From Tigriopus japonicus (taxonomy: Eukaryota; Arthropoda; Copepoda; Harpacticoida; Harpacticidae), in assembly GCA_010645155.1 (NCBI GenBank), contig JAAGOF010000062.1, positions 79,509 through 143,508 of the forward strand: a DNA stretch of 64,000 nucleotides, read 5' to 3'. The translations under genes and the position numbers were made by a program. Positions 11,563 to 23,791 of this stretch are shown piece after piece (positions within the stretch are counted from its first letter, which is position 1; each line of letters begins with the position of its first letter). The notes under the pieces are model-generated. The model worked only from the letters and a program-made list of their open reading frames with translations, was not told the DNA's origin and ran no database searches.

Positions 11563-12942
11563 CCTTAACCCATCCCATCTATTAAGGGCTATTCATAAAA
11601 TGTACCATTTGATTTTTGGCCGTGTTGTACACTTAACACAACACCTTCTGACCTTTTGCCTTTAAGAGTAAGCTCTGTAGAAACAGTTTTGACTTTTGAA
11701 GCCATTTCGTGAAAGTCGTTGTGCCTTTCGACTCGCACCTGTTTGAAAGTCAAAAGCTGTTTAAAAAACCACTTTAAAACAATGTAAACCCAGTCTTGTA
11801 TTATAAGTAGACGATGAAAGTAAGTTACTAACGTTTTTGTGCTCAATCTACGCAAACATTATCGATTTCCTGAAAGAACTTGATGAAGGTTATTCTCATT
11901 GGTATGATTCGAATGTTAGCGCATTTAAGAAGTATTTTAGAGTGTACTAGAATTAGTCAGATTCACATTCTCAAGTATACTCTCAGATCAACCGTTGCAA
12001 TCGAAACAAGCAACGGGGCCGAAATTATACCCCAGGCTGGGTTGGTCAAGGGATTATTCTGGGTTCTTGGGATAACGGATCTAACGAGAGCCTGGGGCGG
12101 GATTTTCTTCAGCAGGACGGGATTTGACCAATCCTCACTTAAGGACCGTTAATCTGACTTGATGTTGGTACATTTTAACACATCATAGATTTTAACACTC
12201 GACCCAATTTATTTTTTAACACTCCCCACCATACTTCCAAATGACCTCATTAACTCACCTCATTTTACTATTATCAATAAAATTTACACTCTTGGATTTT
12301 ATCTCATGTTTCATACTTTTTTTAACTTTCGATAAATAGACGACAACCCTCGCATACAGTACAGAAAACAATTATTAGTTAGTAAGTGTAAAATTGTGCT
12401 TCAAGACAAACAGTAAGTAAGGTGATTGAGAGTTGGCAAGCCCCTTGTAGAATTTATCATGCAAACCAATATTCTGATGAAGGCTTCAATAGAATCGAAA
12501 ACAATAGGTTTGCATTCTTGCTTCAAAACAAAAACTTTCAGCACGAAAAAATTTCGCTTCAAATGCCTGGTATCGAACATCAACAGTGCATGCAGAAATT
12601 AAAAAATTCATCTGCTATCGTAAAAGAAGGTCATTATGCCTTTGTTGGTTAAGAAAGATCTTTTTGATTGCTTTGATATGCAAAGATCCATTCTTAAACA
12701 TTAATGAAACATTTATAATTGAGTCAAAACTGGAGTGGAATGAATGATGAGTAAGATCAAATACTAAAATTACTAAAAGCTCGACAAGAGGCAGATCGGT
12801 CAGAAACCAATGCGATGATGGCAACTGAGAACACATAACGAAAAAGAAGAAAAATCTTGGAAATGGACATTTACAACACATTTTCATACATCGAAGGACA
12901 ATCAAACAATTCCAAAAGATCAGTATAATGCTTAGAGTACAT

Positions 12943-13190
12943 TAGTGATAAACCAAAAGCGATTTCGACAGAAATTCTCACCGAAATTTCGCTTACGGTT
13001 ATGCCCAACGAAACCGATAGCAAGCTCGCAGTGTAAAAAATGGAGTTTGACTACAAAATCAAAGATTTCTTTGGTCCAAAAACCTCTTAAGCTTCATTTT
13101 TACATTACCATCATGACAGAACAAAATCATTCATCTAAATACTTAGAACACACTTCAAGACATATTTTTGAAAATGGTTTTTGAATCATA
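12943..13190 (+). repeat. Truncated copy of the TAGTGATGG-ended repeat family
   Basis: From TAGTGATAAACC the segment aligns with the left part of the element at 44740-45321. Shared words include CCGAAATTTCG, CGGTTATGCC, CGAAACCGA and TTTGGTCCAAAAAC. The right end is missing. Confidence 0.5.
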
Positions 13191-13346
13191 AAAAAGACAA
13201 TGGTCGACGGTCTGTACAGATGAAGTAAAGTTTTGTAAAATTGTGAAATGTCATGTTTTGCGGTCTCTGCTGACCTTGGTCCTTCGAGAAATAACCAACT
13301 TTTCCAAAGACAAAAACTTATCACTTTCAAAAGCGTGCAAAGTACT

Positions 13347-13499
13347 TGGTATGTTTTTATTATATTAGCTAGATACAACAAACTTCTCCCGAGCTTACTG
13401 ATCTATGAAGTGGACAAAGGAGTTTGGAAGGGGAGTCGATTGGATCGACAGCTTGTAAAATGGCGATGAATAAAGTGCTCTTTTAATACAAACCTACCA
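13347..13499 (+). repeat. 5' LTR, 153 bp
   Basis: It begins TGGTATG and ends CCTACCA, so the ends form the short inverted repeat TGGTA/TACCA. It is identical by eye to 18253-18405. GAATAAAG near 13468 is a possible polyadenylation signal. It is short for a Gypsy LTR. Confidence 0.9.
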
Positions 13500-13596
13500 T
13501 GGCGCAGAGTATTTAATCAAGGCACTGAGACGTCCCCTTGATTTAGTGCATTTTCACGCCTGTTGTTCCAAGTGAGTGTCACTCGTTATCTCCAGC

Positions 13597-16500
13597 ATGT
13601 CCTCTGAAAGAGAAGTTGTGGAACGCCTCAAGGCTTCCCGTAGTGCATTTAAGGCCCATGCTACTCGTGCTAGGAAACGCACTTTGGCGGCTTTTAAATC
13701 ACACCAAGTTGGAGATGATCCATGTTTATTGGAAATAAATTTGGACGAGTGGAGATTAGCTCTCGATAAATTCGTGAATGCCGAAGATGCTGTTGTCGGT
13801 CAAATCGAAGCAGATACCGATGATACCGACAAAGACATTGATGAACATGAGAGTATCTTCATTTTACACAAGATGAAGATTATTGGTTTGCGAAAGGATT
13901 TTGATGCATCCATCATGAGTTCTCAGCTGAGTCCCGTTATTCATACGCATTCAAGTGCTACTTCAGAATTACCTCGCTTTCCCGCTAAACGTCCACCCAT
14001 GTTAGAAATGGATACCGATCATCGGAAATTCGTTTTATGGCGCCCTTTGTGGGAAAATTATTTTACCCTTATGCAACTTGTTCGTCGAGATCGATCCACC
14101 CAGGTTTCTGCATTTTGGGAATGTTGTACCCCAGGGTTTTTCCGTATGGTCCAACATACTTTGGGAATTCGTCTCGACACTGGTCGACAAGTCAAGGATA
14201 TTTTAGATGTCATCGAAGCACATCTCCGAAGCTTAAGAAACAAACATTTGGATATGCGAGAACTCCTCTCAATACTTCAAAAAGACGGTCAGAGCTACAC
14301 TTCATTATGTAATGAGATCCGTGAACGAAGTGATTTTGCTGATGTGGCGCATATTACGGAAGATCGGTTATTGGTGGGAATATTATTACAAGCTATGAAG
14401 CATGAACCGGACAAGGCAAAACTCATGGTGAAAGATCCCTCTACCTTTAACGAAGCCCAAAATTATATCCTGGAACTCGAAACCGCAAGAAGAGGTGCGA
14501 AACAAATGGGTCAACCTTGTTCTTCGTCTGGAACTAAAGAGGTCAACGGTGTAAGTTCCACCCCCTACAAATCAAACAAAAATGGATTGAAGAATGTTCC
14601 AAGAGTCAAAAAATGTATTCATTGCGGACATACCCCTCATCCTCGAGAGCGGTGTCCGGCACGAGAAATTACCTGCCTTAAATGTTCTAAGGTGGGTCAT
14701 TTTGCAAAACATTGCAGATCTGGCCAAAGATTAAACGGTCAGGCCAAAGCCCAAGATTCAAATTCCGCTAATCAAAGCCTCAATACAATCCTGATTGCTG
14801 GTACGGATTTTGTATCTTCTTCGCCAACCATTTCTGTGAAACTCATTATTGAGCCCTTGTCTAAAGTCTTTTTGCTGAGGGCTGTTCCGGATACTGGTGC
14901 TGGGATCACTGTAATGGGAAACAAGATGTTTACCGAGAGTGGCATAAATCGATTTTTAACACTCAGTTCTCCAACCTCCCACAAATTAGCCTCGATCAGT
15001 GGAGCAACTTTAAAACAAGTTGGTCAATTCAGGATCGATATTTCGATTGAGCAATTTGTGGCAAAAGATGTTCAAGTGGTGGTGTGTCAAGAGGTGAACG
15101 GCTTTTACCTCAGTTTAGACATCTGCAAGTTACTAAATATCGTCAGTCCCAATTTTCCGTACCCTTGTGATCAACTTGAGGTTTCTTCTGTGGAGTCGAA
15201 TTTTGTTCCAGAACTCAAGGTTCCGAGCTCCAATGTTCCAAGCTCCAATATTCCAAGCCTCAAGGTTCCGAGTTCCAATGTTCCAAGCTCCAATGTTCCA
15301 AGCCTCAAGGTTCCGAACTCCAATGTTCCAAGCTCCAATGTTCCAAGCTCCAATGTTCCAAACTCCAATGTTTCAAGCCCCAATGTTCCAAACGAAATCT
15401 TGCCTGATGAGGTATGGCCAGATCGTCATATCTGGATTTTGTCTTTACCTGATTCGTTTGAGTCGTCCGTTGATTCATCAGTTTTCTCGTTGGTCGAACA
15501 GAAACTCCTTTCCATTTATTCTGTTGTATTTGATGACTCGGAAGAACTTCGTCCTATGTGCGGACATATTGTTGGTGAACCAATGAAGATTATCCTAAAG
15601 GATGGATACACGCCTTTTGCCATACATGCGGCAAGACAAGTTCCATATGCCTACTACGATAAACACAAGTCGGCTCTGGAGTACATGGTACAGAGGTGTA
15701 TTATTGCACCAAGTGGTGATGTTCCGTCGGAATGGTGCCATCCAGTTGTGATCATTCCAAAGCCAAATGGTGATATTCGGTTTTGCATAGATCTCACCAA
15801 GCTGAATTCCCAAGTTGTTCGTTCAACTCATCACACCAAAACCCCAGCTGAGGCCGTTGGAGGTTTCCACCATGATGATCGATTTTTTGCAAAACTCGAC
15901 CTAGTTAAGGGTTACTGGCAAATGCCTTTACATCCTGATTCTCAACACCTGACCACATTCATCACCGTATTCGGACGGTACAAGTTCCTCCGAAGTCCCA
16001 TGGGATTTGTTTCCACCGGGGACAGTTTTAGTTTTCGAGGTGATGTGGCCATGGACGGTCTAAACATTCACAAAGTTGTGGATGACATTGGAATGGGCCA
16101 TCCTTCCTTCCGTGGACTCGTTGCACTAGTCTGTGAAGTACTTGAACGATGTGCTCGACATGGTCTAACCGTGAGCAAAGACAAATCAGTTCTGGTCGCA
16201 ACAAAAATTAAGTTTGTGGGTTATTGTATTTCCCATGGCTCCATTGAAGCAGACCCGTCCAAATTGAACGCAATTGGGAAATTTCCGGTCCCAACTACAA
16301 AAACTGAATTGCGATCCTTTTTAGGATTAGTAAATCAGTTAGGTGGTTTCAGCTCTCAAATTGCTGAAGCAGCAGGCCCACTCCGAGATCTTCTCCGCAA
16401 ACGATCCGAATTCATATGGTACCCGGATCATACTGGTGCGTTCAACAAAGTTAAAGAAGCTCTAGTATCCCCACCAGTTCTTGGAATGTTCCATCCATCT

Positions 16501-18207
16501 TTTGAAACTGTTCTTCAAACAGATGCGTCACGTTTGCACGGTCTTGGTTTTGTTCTTCTCCAAATGCAAGGAGAACAATGGCGACTAATTCAATGCGGGA
16601 GTCGTTTCCTCAAAGACGCTGAAACGCGTTATGCTGTACTTGAGCTCGAAGCTTTGGCCATATTTTGGTCTATTAATAAGTGCAAAGTTTACTTGAGTGG
16701 TCTTTCTTCTTTCGTAGTGATTTCAGACCATAAACCATTGGAGTCTTTATTCAACAACTACTCTCTTGCGGCTATTGACAACCCGAGAGTGCTGAATTAT
16801 CGTTCTCGTTTATCTGATTACACTTTTGTGGTGAAATGGAGAAAGGGAAAAGATCAAATGATCCCTGATGCACTATCTCGTGCTCCAATTCAAGATCCCG
16901 TTGATCCTGAAGACCCGGATTTTGAGGTTCTGGTTGGCGCTGTACTCCAAGATGATCCTGAGAGTGACCTGATTTTGGACAAGTTGCGAATTTGTGCCAA
17001 AAATGATTCGAAATATCAGGATTTAGTATCCTACATCTTGTCGGACTTTCAACTGACTTCGAGTGATTACGTTAATCAATTCCGGAAAATGTTCAAAGAA
17101 TTATCTATTGAAGATGGATTGATACTACGTGGACATCAAATTGTAATTCCTCCATGTGCTGTTAAGGATGTTTTGTATCGGCTTCATGCTAGCCATCAAT
17201 GGCTTGAAAAGACAAAACGGAGAGCCCGACAGACGGTTTATTGGCCCGGATACACAAATGATATTGCCACCACCTTGGAAAATTGCGAAGCTTGCCAACT
17301 TTATCGCCCTTCTCATCTAGCAGAACCGTTGGAACAAGATTCAATTCCAACACGAGCGTTTGATGTTGTCACGAGCGATTTATTTGTCTATGGGTCCAAT
17401 CACTATCTTGTATACGTGGATCGATATTCTGGGTTTCCGATGATAGTAAAATTCAGTGATTCGCCCACGTCCAGTGACATCATCAAAGCGTTCCGAAAAC
17501 TCTTTTCTCTCATGGGTGTTCCACGAATCTTAAAATCGGACAATGGTCCTCAATATCGCTCAGAATTAATGCAATCGTTTTTGGGCGAATGGGGAGTTAT
17601 TTGGAAACCCTCGTCGCCATACCATCCCCAAAGTAATGGTCATGCTGAGGTATCGGTAAAGATCGTCAAGCGATTATTTCAGAAGACCGGTGGTAACATG
17701 GATAGTGATGAATTCCATGCTGGGCTTCTGGAAGTAAGAAATTCTCCCCGTGCAGATGGTCTGTCGCCTTCCCAGAGAATATTTGGACGACCATTGCGTT
17801 CGCAAGTTCCTGCAAACTGGCGGTCTTATCATGCTGAATGGCAAAAAGAAGCCGAAGAAGCCGATATGAAACGACTCGAGACCGCCGTTAAACGTAAGGA
17901 ATATTATGATCGTTCAACAAAACCTTTAAAAACCATTCCTTCTGGTTCTCAAGTTCTTGTCCAAGATCCAGTTTCCCTTCGTTGGGACAAAGTTGCTCAA
18001 GTTGTGGGAACAGAAGATAAGAGACGCTACAATTTGAAATTCCCGTCTGGTCGTTTAATGTGGAGGAATCGGAAGTTTTTGAGACTTTTGAAGGATCCGG
18101 AGAAGATTTCCAAAGACATGTCCACAGATGAAAAACCACTCGTACAACGCCGAAGTGAACGGAATAAGAAAAAACCGGATCGTTATTGTGCCACCTTGCA
18201 TATTTAA
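13597..18207 (+). CDS. Gag-Pol polyprotein of Ty3/Gypsy element
   Basis: One uninterrupted frame encodes gag and pol without a frameshift. The ATG at 13597 is the first in frame; the open frame extends upstream only through a GTG. Domains in order: gag; two CX2CX4HX4C zinc knuckles (14614-14715); an aspartic protease with DTGAG (about 14890); a repetitive linker (15200-15400); reverse transcriptase (about 15660-16250) with catalytic VVDD; RNase H with the D-E-D series (LQTDAS, LELEAL, ISDHKP); integrase with an HHCC-type zinc region (about 17180-17300) and the D-D-E residues (TSDLF, KSDNGPQ, NGHAE). It ends about 45 bp before the 3' LTR. Order RT-RNaseH-IN places it in Ty3/Gypsy rather than Copia. 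No env-like frame is present. The coding sequence appears intact. Confidence 0.95.
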   Translation: MSSEREVVERLKASRSAFKAHATRARKRTLAAFKSHQVGDDPCLLEINLDEWRLALDKFVNAEDAVVGQIEADTDDTDKDIDEHESIFILHKMKIIGLRKDFDASIMSSQLSPVIHTHSSATSELPRFPAKRPPMLEMDTDHRKFVLWRPLWENYFTLMQLVRRDRSTQVSAFWECCTPGFFRMVQHTLGIRLDTGRQVKDILDVIEAHLRSLRNKHLDMRELLSILQKDGQSYTSLCNEIRERSDFADVAHITEDRLLVGILLQAMKHEPDKAKLMVKDPSTFNEAQNYILELETARRGAKQMGQPCSSSGTKEVNGVSSTPYKSNKNGLKNVPRVKKCIHCGHTPHPRERCPAREITCLKCSKVGHFAKHCRSGQRLNGQAKAQDSNSANQSLNTILIAGTDFVSSSPTISVKLIIEPLSKVFLLRAVPDTGAGITVMGNKMFTESGINRFLTLSSPTSHKLASISGATLKQVGQFRIDISIEQFVAKDVQVVVCQEVNGFYLSLDICKLLNIVSPNFPYPCDQLEVSSVESNFVPELKVPSSNVPSSNIPSLKVPSSNVPSSNVPSLKVPNSNVPSSNVPSSNVPNSNVSSPNVPNEILPDEVWPDRHIWILSLPDSFESSVDSSVFSLVEQKLLSIYSVVFDDSEELRPMCGHIVGEPMKIILKDGYTPFAIHAARQVPYAYYDKHKSALEYMVQRCIIAPSGDVPSEWCHPVVIIPKPNGDIRFCIDLTKLNSQVVRSTHHTKTPAEAVGGFHHDDRFFAKLDLVKGYWQMPLHPDSQHLTTFITVFGRYKFLRSPMGFVSTGDSFSFRGDVAMDGLNIHKVVDDIGMGHPSFRGLVALVCEVLERCARHGLTVSKDKSVLVATKIKFVGYCISHGSIEADPSKLNAIGKFPVPTTKTELRSFLGLVNQLGGFSSQIAEAAGPLRDLLRKRSEFIWYPDHTGAFNKVKEALVSPPVLGMFHPSFETVLQTDASRLHGLGFVLLQMQGEQWRLIQCGSRFLKDAETRYAVLELEALAIFWSINKCKVYLSGLSSFVVISDHKPLESLFNNYSLAAIDNPRVLNYRSRLSDYTFVVKWRKGKDQMIPDALSRAPIQDPVDPEDPDFEVLVGAVLQDDPESDLILDKLRICAKNDSKYQDLVSYILSDFQLTSSDYVNQFRKMFKELSIEDGLILRGHQIVIPPCAVKDVLYRLHASHQWLEKTKRRARQTVYWPGYTNDIATTLENCEACQLYRPSHLAEPLEQDSIPTRAFDVVTSDLFVYGSNHYLVYVDRYSGFPMIVKFSDSPTSSDIIKAFRKLFSLMGVPRILKSDNGPQYRSELMQSFLGEWGVIWKPSSPYHPQSNGHAEVSVKIVKRLFQKTGGNMDSDEFHAGLLEVRNSPRADGLSPSQRIFGRPLRSQVPANWRSYHAEWQKEAEEADMKRLETAVKRKEYYDRSTKPLKTIPSGSQVLVQDPVSLRWDKVAQVVGTEDKRRYNLKFPSGRLMWRNRKFLRLLKDPEKISKDMSTDEKPLVQRRSERNKKKPDRYCATLHI
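15200..15400 (+). repeat. 15-bp tandem repeat array inside pol
   Basis: Repeats of AGCTCCAATGTTCCA, with variants AGCCTCAAGGTTCCG and AACTCCAATGTTCCA, run in frame between protease and reverse transcriptase. They encode the pentapeptide PSSNV/PSLKV about a dozen times. It is probably an unstructured spacer expanded by replication slippage. Confidence 0.9.
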
Positions 18208-18252
18208 GATCAAATTCATTTGCTTTTTTCATTGATCTCCCGGTGGGGGGGT

Positions 18253-18405
18253 TGGTATGTTTTTATTATATTAGCTAGATACAACAAACTTCTCCCGAGC
18301 TTACTGATCTATGAAGTGGACAAAGGAGTTTGGAAGGGGAGTCGATTGGATCGACAGCTTGTAAAATGGCGATGAATAAAGTGCTCTTTTAATACAAACC
18401 TACCA
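18253..18405 (+). repeat. 3' LTR, 153 bp
   Basis: Same sequence as 13347-13499, preceded by the polypurine tract GGTGGGGGGGT and followed by the target duplication GTACT. Confidence 0.9.
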
Positions 18406-18410
18406 GTACT

Positions 18411-19517
18411 GATTGGAAAAATATTACCTCATCTAATTGCTAATCAAGGGACATTGAATTTGCATCCTCCTCTTGATTGTAATTGTAATCATAATTTGCT
18501 TTTGAAAAAGGCCATTTTCATGGTTTGACTATATTTCCGTGGGAAAATAGCGTCCATGTCCCGAGTCCCGAGCGAGCCCATCCGATAAGCCTGGTGAACA
18601 AGCACCTTCGAGACACGTTCCAACTTCCAAGCTCATTTTAGTTTCCACTTTGTGACTAGAACCTCTCCTCGTGGTGATGGTTATGGTGGTGGTAACTCGC
18701 TGGCCGTGACGAATGGTTTCTTCACGTGGCCCAATTGGGTTCCAGAGCCTCGAGTCTCTTTTGCAATTTCCCCACCCAACCCCAAAAGTATATCGATCGT
18801 AACGTTGGAGAACGAGGACGGCCTTGTCCGCCTCTCTTGACGACTTTAAAGGCCATTTTGTTTGGAAAGAGATTTGTGGAAGAGAACAAATTTCCTTCAG
18901 AGAGGACGGATAGCTCGCCATCATGTTTTCACTTGACTTTCTCTTGCGTCTTCGTGCTCGGTTTTGCTACTTTTCCAGTCTCTGCTTTGTCAAGGAGAGG
19001 CGGCGCCTTTTGGCCTCATTTTTCCCCCCGTCAGATTATTGATAAATCCCCTTGTTCCATCGGAAGAACGCACTCAATTTATCATTTTCCAAGACGACTC
19101 CGTTTTAGTCACACCAGAAAATGACACTCAAGACGCTTTAAGGAGAAATAACATTACATGTACTGTCCCAGAAATATTGAAAAAGAAACAAATAATTCGT
19201 ACATTGGTAGTACCGATAACAGACAGGAAGAGGCTTGCTTTTCTCGGATTTGTAATGAACGAAGCAATCTATGCAATGCAAGAGGAAGTCAAAGTTTTTG
19301 CCTTGGAAAACTTTATTACACAAGAGAGCCCTAAAGTCAGGCGATTATCATGATGCCTGCATTTTTTGCATACCAAACTCATCATAAAACTTCGACAAGA
19401 CAGGAGTATTGCTGAATAGTTTGCTAATTAACATCCCCAGCTTTTTTCACACTCACGGTAGATAGGCAGACAATTTATTGAGTAAAAAATCTATACCAGT
19501 ACACTGTCATGGCAAAA
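18411..19517. other. Intergenic region, no gene assigned
   Basis: A plus-strand open stretch (about 19080-19353) has coding-like composition, ending in a reading that includes VFALENFITQE. It has no good start codon and no recognised domain, so it is left as a possible exon only. GGGACATTGAATTTGCAT near 18448 repeats a word found 3' of the duplicated gene at 20039 and 20712. Confidence 0.4.
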
Positions 19518-19925
19518 TTAATCTGCTTCGCCGGGGTCATCAACTTTCCTTGTGACAGAACTGAAGTAACGAGTATCCGATATGGAAACAGTAATGAGGG
19601 CGATTACTACTTCCTGCACTTGAAATTGAACATTTGTCCCATTGACGAGCAATGAAATGAACAACAGCATGGGAGTTGTAGTAGCAATATCGCGAACAGG
19701 ACGTGCTTGTCTAAATCCTAAATCGGAAACTTGACCTTGAAGCGAACGAACAACTCGAGTAAGCCTTGTTACCGAGTTCAAATTGCTTTGGCTTCTACGC
19801 CTCTCATTTGGACGTACGTACACACTCACTTTCACACAAACACTAATATATTCGGGAGGAAGTACATAATTGACAGACGAAACTTCTATACGCCATGCAA
19901 TAGTTGAATCATTAACCAACCACAA
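19518..19925 (-). CDS. Possible terminal exon of an unrecognised gene
   Basis: An open minus-strand frame of about 135 codons ends TAA at 19518, with AATAAA about 40 bases further on. It has no ATG at its start, and the codons at its 5' end lie inside the duplicated unit. If real it is a 3' exon whose acceptor lies in or upstream of the duplicated part. No domain is recognised, and it may not be coding. Confidence 0.3.
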   Translation of the reverse strand: MWLVNDSTIAWRIEVSSVNYVLPPEYISVCVKVSVYVRPNERRRSQSNLNSVTRLTRVVRSLQGQVSDLGFRQARPVRDIATTTPMLLFISLLVNGTNVQFQVQEVVIALITVSISDTRYFSSVTRKVDDPGEAD

Positions 19926-20507
19926 TGGGTCTTACCACCTCATGAATATACACAATATGAACACGGAGAGTATCAAGAAGAGTTGAACACAAAATAAAGG
20001 ATTGCAGACATAAATTGCCTCATCGAATTGCCTCTTGGGGACATTGAATTTGCATTTCGGTCTATATTTCTTTGATCATGGAGAACTTGATGATTAAATG
20101 TTTCCTGTCAAAACAACGAGATCTGAAAAAAGAAGAAATGAAAAAAGGCATTATTAATTTATCTTGGGCCCAAGCAGCTCTAGGTATTTCAAAACCTTTG
20201 AGTTCTTGCTTCGCCTCGAAACTCAAGGTTACTTTTGTATCTGATAAAGCGTCTAGGAGAGTTTTGTCTCGCGTTTGTTTGAGATTTTGACAGAAATTCG
20301 ACACGGTATCCAACCATTTCGCGAGGTCACTTTCGAACTGATGGCATATTTCGAGAACATCCCCAGTCCATGAAATCAAGTGATCTACTCGAGGCCGAGA
20401 GGTTGAAATCAGTCCCACCAACGACATTTCTTCATCTGGCAATGTTCGAAGTGTTTGAAGAGCTTGTTCTCGCTCATTCGATAGTCTATCACAAAGTCGA
20501 ATGTTTT
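19835..20507. repeat. 673-bp tandem duplication, copy 1
   Basis: This block is followed directly by a near-identical block at 20508-21180. The junction reads ...CGAATGTTTT|CACAAACACT... . I see one difference between copies, a C/T change near 20427 versus 21101. The pair arose by a very recent unequal exchange or is an assembly artefact. Confidence 0.92.
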
Positions 20508-20598
20508 CACAAACACTAATATATTCGGGAGGAAGTACATAATTGACAGACGAAACTTCTATACGCCATGCAATAGTTGAATCATTAACCAACCACAA
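20062..20598 (-). pseudogene. Chimeric duplicated fragment of the adjacent gene
   Basis: This minus-strand frame is created at the duplication junction. Its first 30 codons come from the 5' part of the 19518-19925 frame. The rest duplicates the last 149 codons of the gene at 20735-21522, identical except DEEMS for DEKMS. It lacks that gene's first exon and N-terminal coding sequence and has no ATG at its 5' end, so it is probably non-functional. Confidence 0.7.
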
Positions 20599-21180
20599 TG
20601 GGTCTTACCACCTCATGAATATACACAATATGAACACGGAGAGTATCAAGAAGAGTTGAACACAAAATAAAGGATTGCAGACATAAATTGCCTCATCGAA
20701 TTGCCTCTTGGGGACATTGAATTTGCATTTCGGTCTATATTTCTTTGATCATGGAGAACTTGATGATTAAATGTTTCCTGTCAAAACAACGAGATCTGAA
20801 AAAAGAAGAAATGAAAAAAGGCATTATTAATTTATCTTGGGCCCAAGCAGCTCTAGGTATTTCAAAACCTTTGAGTTCTTGCTTCGCCTCGAAACTCAAG
20901 GTTACTTTTGTATCTGATAAAGCGTCTAGGAGAGTTTTGTCTCGCGTTTGTTTGAGATTTTGACAGAAATTCGACACGGTATCCAACCATTTCGCGAGGT
21001 CACTTTCGAACTGATGGCATATTTCGAGAACATCCCCAGTCCATGAAATCAAGTGATCTACTCGAGGCCGAGAGGTTGAAATCAGTCCCACCAACGACAT
21101 TTTTTCATCTGGCAATGTTCGAAGTGTTTGAAGAGCTTGTTCTCGCTCATTCGATAGTCTATCACAAAGTCGAATGTTTT
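20508..21180. repeat. 673-bp tandem duplication, copy 2
   Basis: Second unit of the tandem pair. It contains the 3' part of the last exon of the gene at 20735-21522, its 3' flank, and the 5' part of the frame at 19518-19925. Confidence 0.92.
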
Positions 21181-21522
21181 CCACGCTTTGATGCAACATG
21201 GCGTAAAAATTGTTGGCTCGAGCTAAGATTTTGCCTCGCAAACGATCTGTCAAATTGACAAATTCTGCATTAATCTTGAGCGCATCTGTCGGTACTCTGA
21301 AAAAAATGCAAACGTGGAGTTGCATTGTGTGGGAAGTGGGGAAAAATTTAAAATCAAGACTTGGAATTACCTTGAAACCACTCGAACCTGTTCCAAGTGG
21401 TTAGATAACTTGTCGACCAGTTCTTCAGATTGGCTTTCAAAATGATCAAGGGCATTTAAGAACTCCCGAACTTTGTTGAAGAAGCCTTGGAAATGGACGT
21501 AGACAGCATCTAATTGGGCCAT
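20735..21522 (-). CDS. Unrecognised helical/coiled-coil protein, two exons
   Basis: Exon 1 is 21522-21371 (ATG at 21522, begins MAQLDAVYVHFQGFFNK). The donor AAG|GTAATT and acceptor TTTTTTTCAG join in phase to exon 2 at 21296, ending TAG at 20735, for about 237 residues. The first two-thirds is heptad-like with many Leu, Gln and Glu residues, typical of a helical subunit of a larger complex. I do not recognise a family. The C-terminus (SSFFRSRCFDRKH) looks less conserved, so an unseen donor might end the exon earlier. The start lies about 110 bp from the UXT stop on the same strand. Most of exon 2 is duplicated at 20062-20507. Confidence 0.6.
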
Positions 21523-21633
21523 TGGTCCCACTTGCTCCCCTCTAAAAGAGAAGTTCTAACTTCTAGCTCCTTGGGACGAAAGGGGATGCAACTAAAAAAA
21601 TTGGGCGAGTGACGAATTTAGAGGAGGCATAAG

Positions 21634-22173
21634 TTAGGCGAAAACGTCTCGATGAGGCGGTCGTTGCTTGGGGTTAGTTTGACAAATGTTCTGAAGCTCC
21701 CGCAATCCCTCGAGTGTGAGTTTGATGTTGGCTCGGATCTTACAAGACTCGTCCGTGAGGGTTTTAGCTTTATCCTCCAACACTTTGCTCTTCTTTTCGA
21801 TGAAAGCTAAAGCCTCTTCCTGAGAGAACTCCAAAAAGAAACCAAGTCCAATCTCAAGAAAAAGTTTCTCGGGATTATCAACATGGGCCTGCACGTAGAA
21901 ATTGCAACCCAAGTCAACTTTCGTCTTTAATGGTTCCTTGGGCCTAAGCTTGGCGGCCTGAATAGCGTTAATCGAGTTCTTCAAGGCCAAATACTCTGCA
22001 ATATCCGAATACACTCGGTCGCGTGCTTCCAAAATGGCCTTCAAATCCGGCTTGAGTTGCTCATTCAAAAATGTCTCGTATTTCAGGATCTTCTCACTTA
22101 AGTTTGAGATGTTGTTGGTAGAGGAGGAGGGAGAATGAGTAGGAGACGCAGAGGAAGGGAAACTGGCATTCAT
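21634..22173 (-). CDS. UXT: UXT, prefoldin-like alpha subunit
   Basis: A single exon of 179 residues. After a Ser/Pro-rich N-terminal tail it shows the prefoldin-alpha pattern: helix (KILKYETFLNEQLKPDL), the diagnostic KVDLGCNFYVQA hairpin, a second hairpin (LFLEIGLGFFLEFSQEEAL) and a C-terminal helix (LTLEGLRELQ). UXT (ART-27) is known as part of the R2TP/URI prefoldin-like complex and as a transcription cofactor. Length is a little above the human 157 residues because of the N-terminal extension. It lies 139 bp downstream of the KRR1 stop on the same strand. Confidence 0.93.
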   Translation of the reverse strand: MNASFPSSASPTHSPSSSTNNISNLSEKILKYETFLNEQLKPDLKAILEARDRVYSDIAEYLALKNSINAIQAAKLRPKEPLKTKVDLGCNFYVQAHVDNPEKLFLEIGLGFFLEFSQEEALAFIEKKSKVLEDKAKTLTDESCKIRANIKLTLEGLRELQNICQTNPKQRPPHRDVFA

Positions 22174-22312
22174 GGTCAGGGATTCAAGCCTTCATGCCTG
22201 CAAAAGAAAGGAATAAGAAAAATGCGACGACTTTGTTTAGGAATTGATAACTGCCAAAGGGTATAGTATCAAAGTATACTTCACAAGTAACAGTCGTAGT
22301 TGAAAACATATT

Positions 22313-23791
<1,479 letters not shown>

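Larger units (their letters stand above)
13342..18410 (+). mobile_element. Complete Ty3/Gypsy LTR retrotransposon
   Basis: The element runs from the 5' LTR (13347-13499) to the 3' LTR (18253-18405), flanked by the direct repeat GTACT (13342-13346 and 18406-18410), a 5-bp target-site duplication. A primer-binding site TGGCGCAGAG follows the 5' LTR at 13500, and a G-rich polypurine tract (18242-18250) precedes the 3' LTR. The two LTRs look identical base for base and the single gag-pol frame is open, so insertion is very recent and the copy may be active (inference). Confidence 0.93.
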
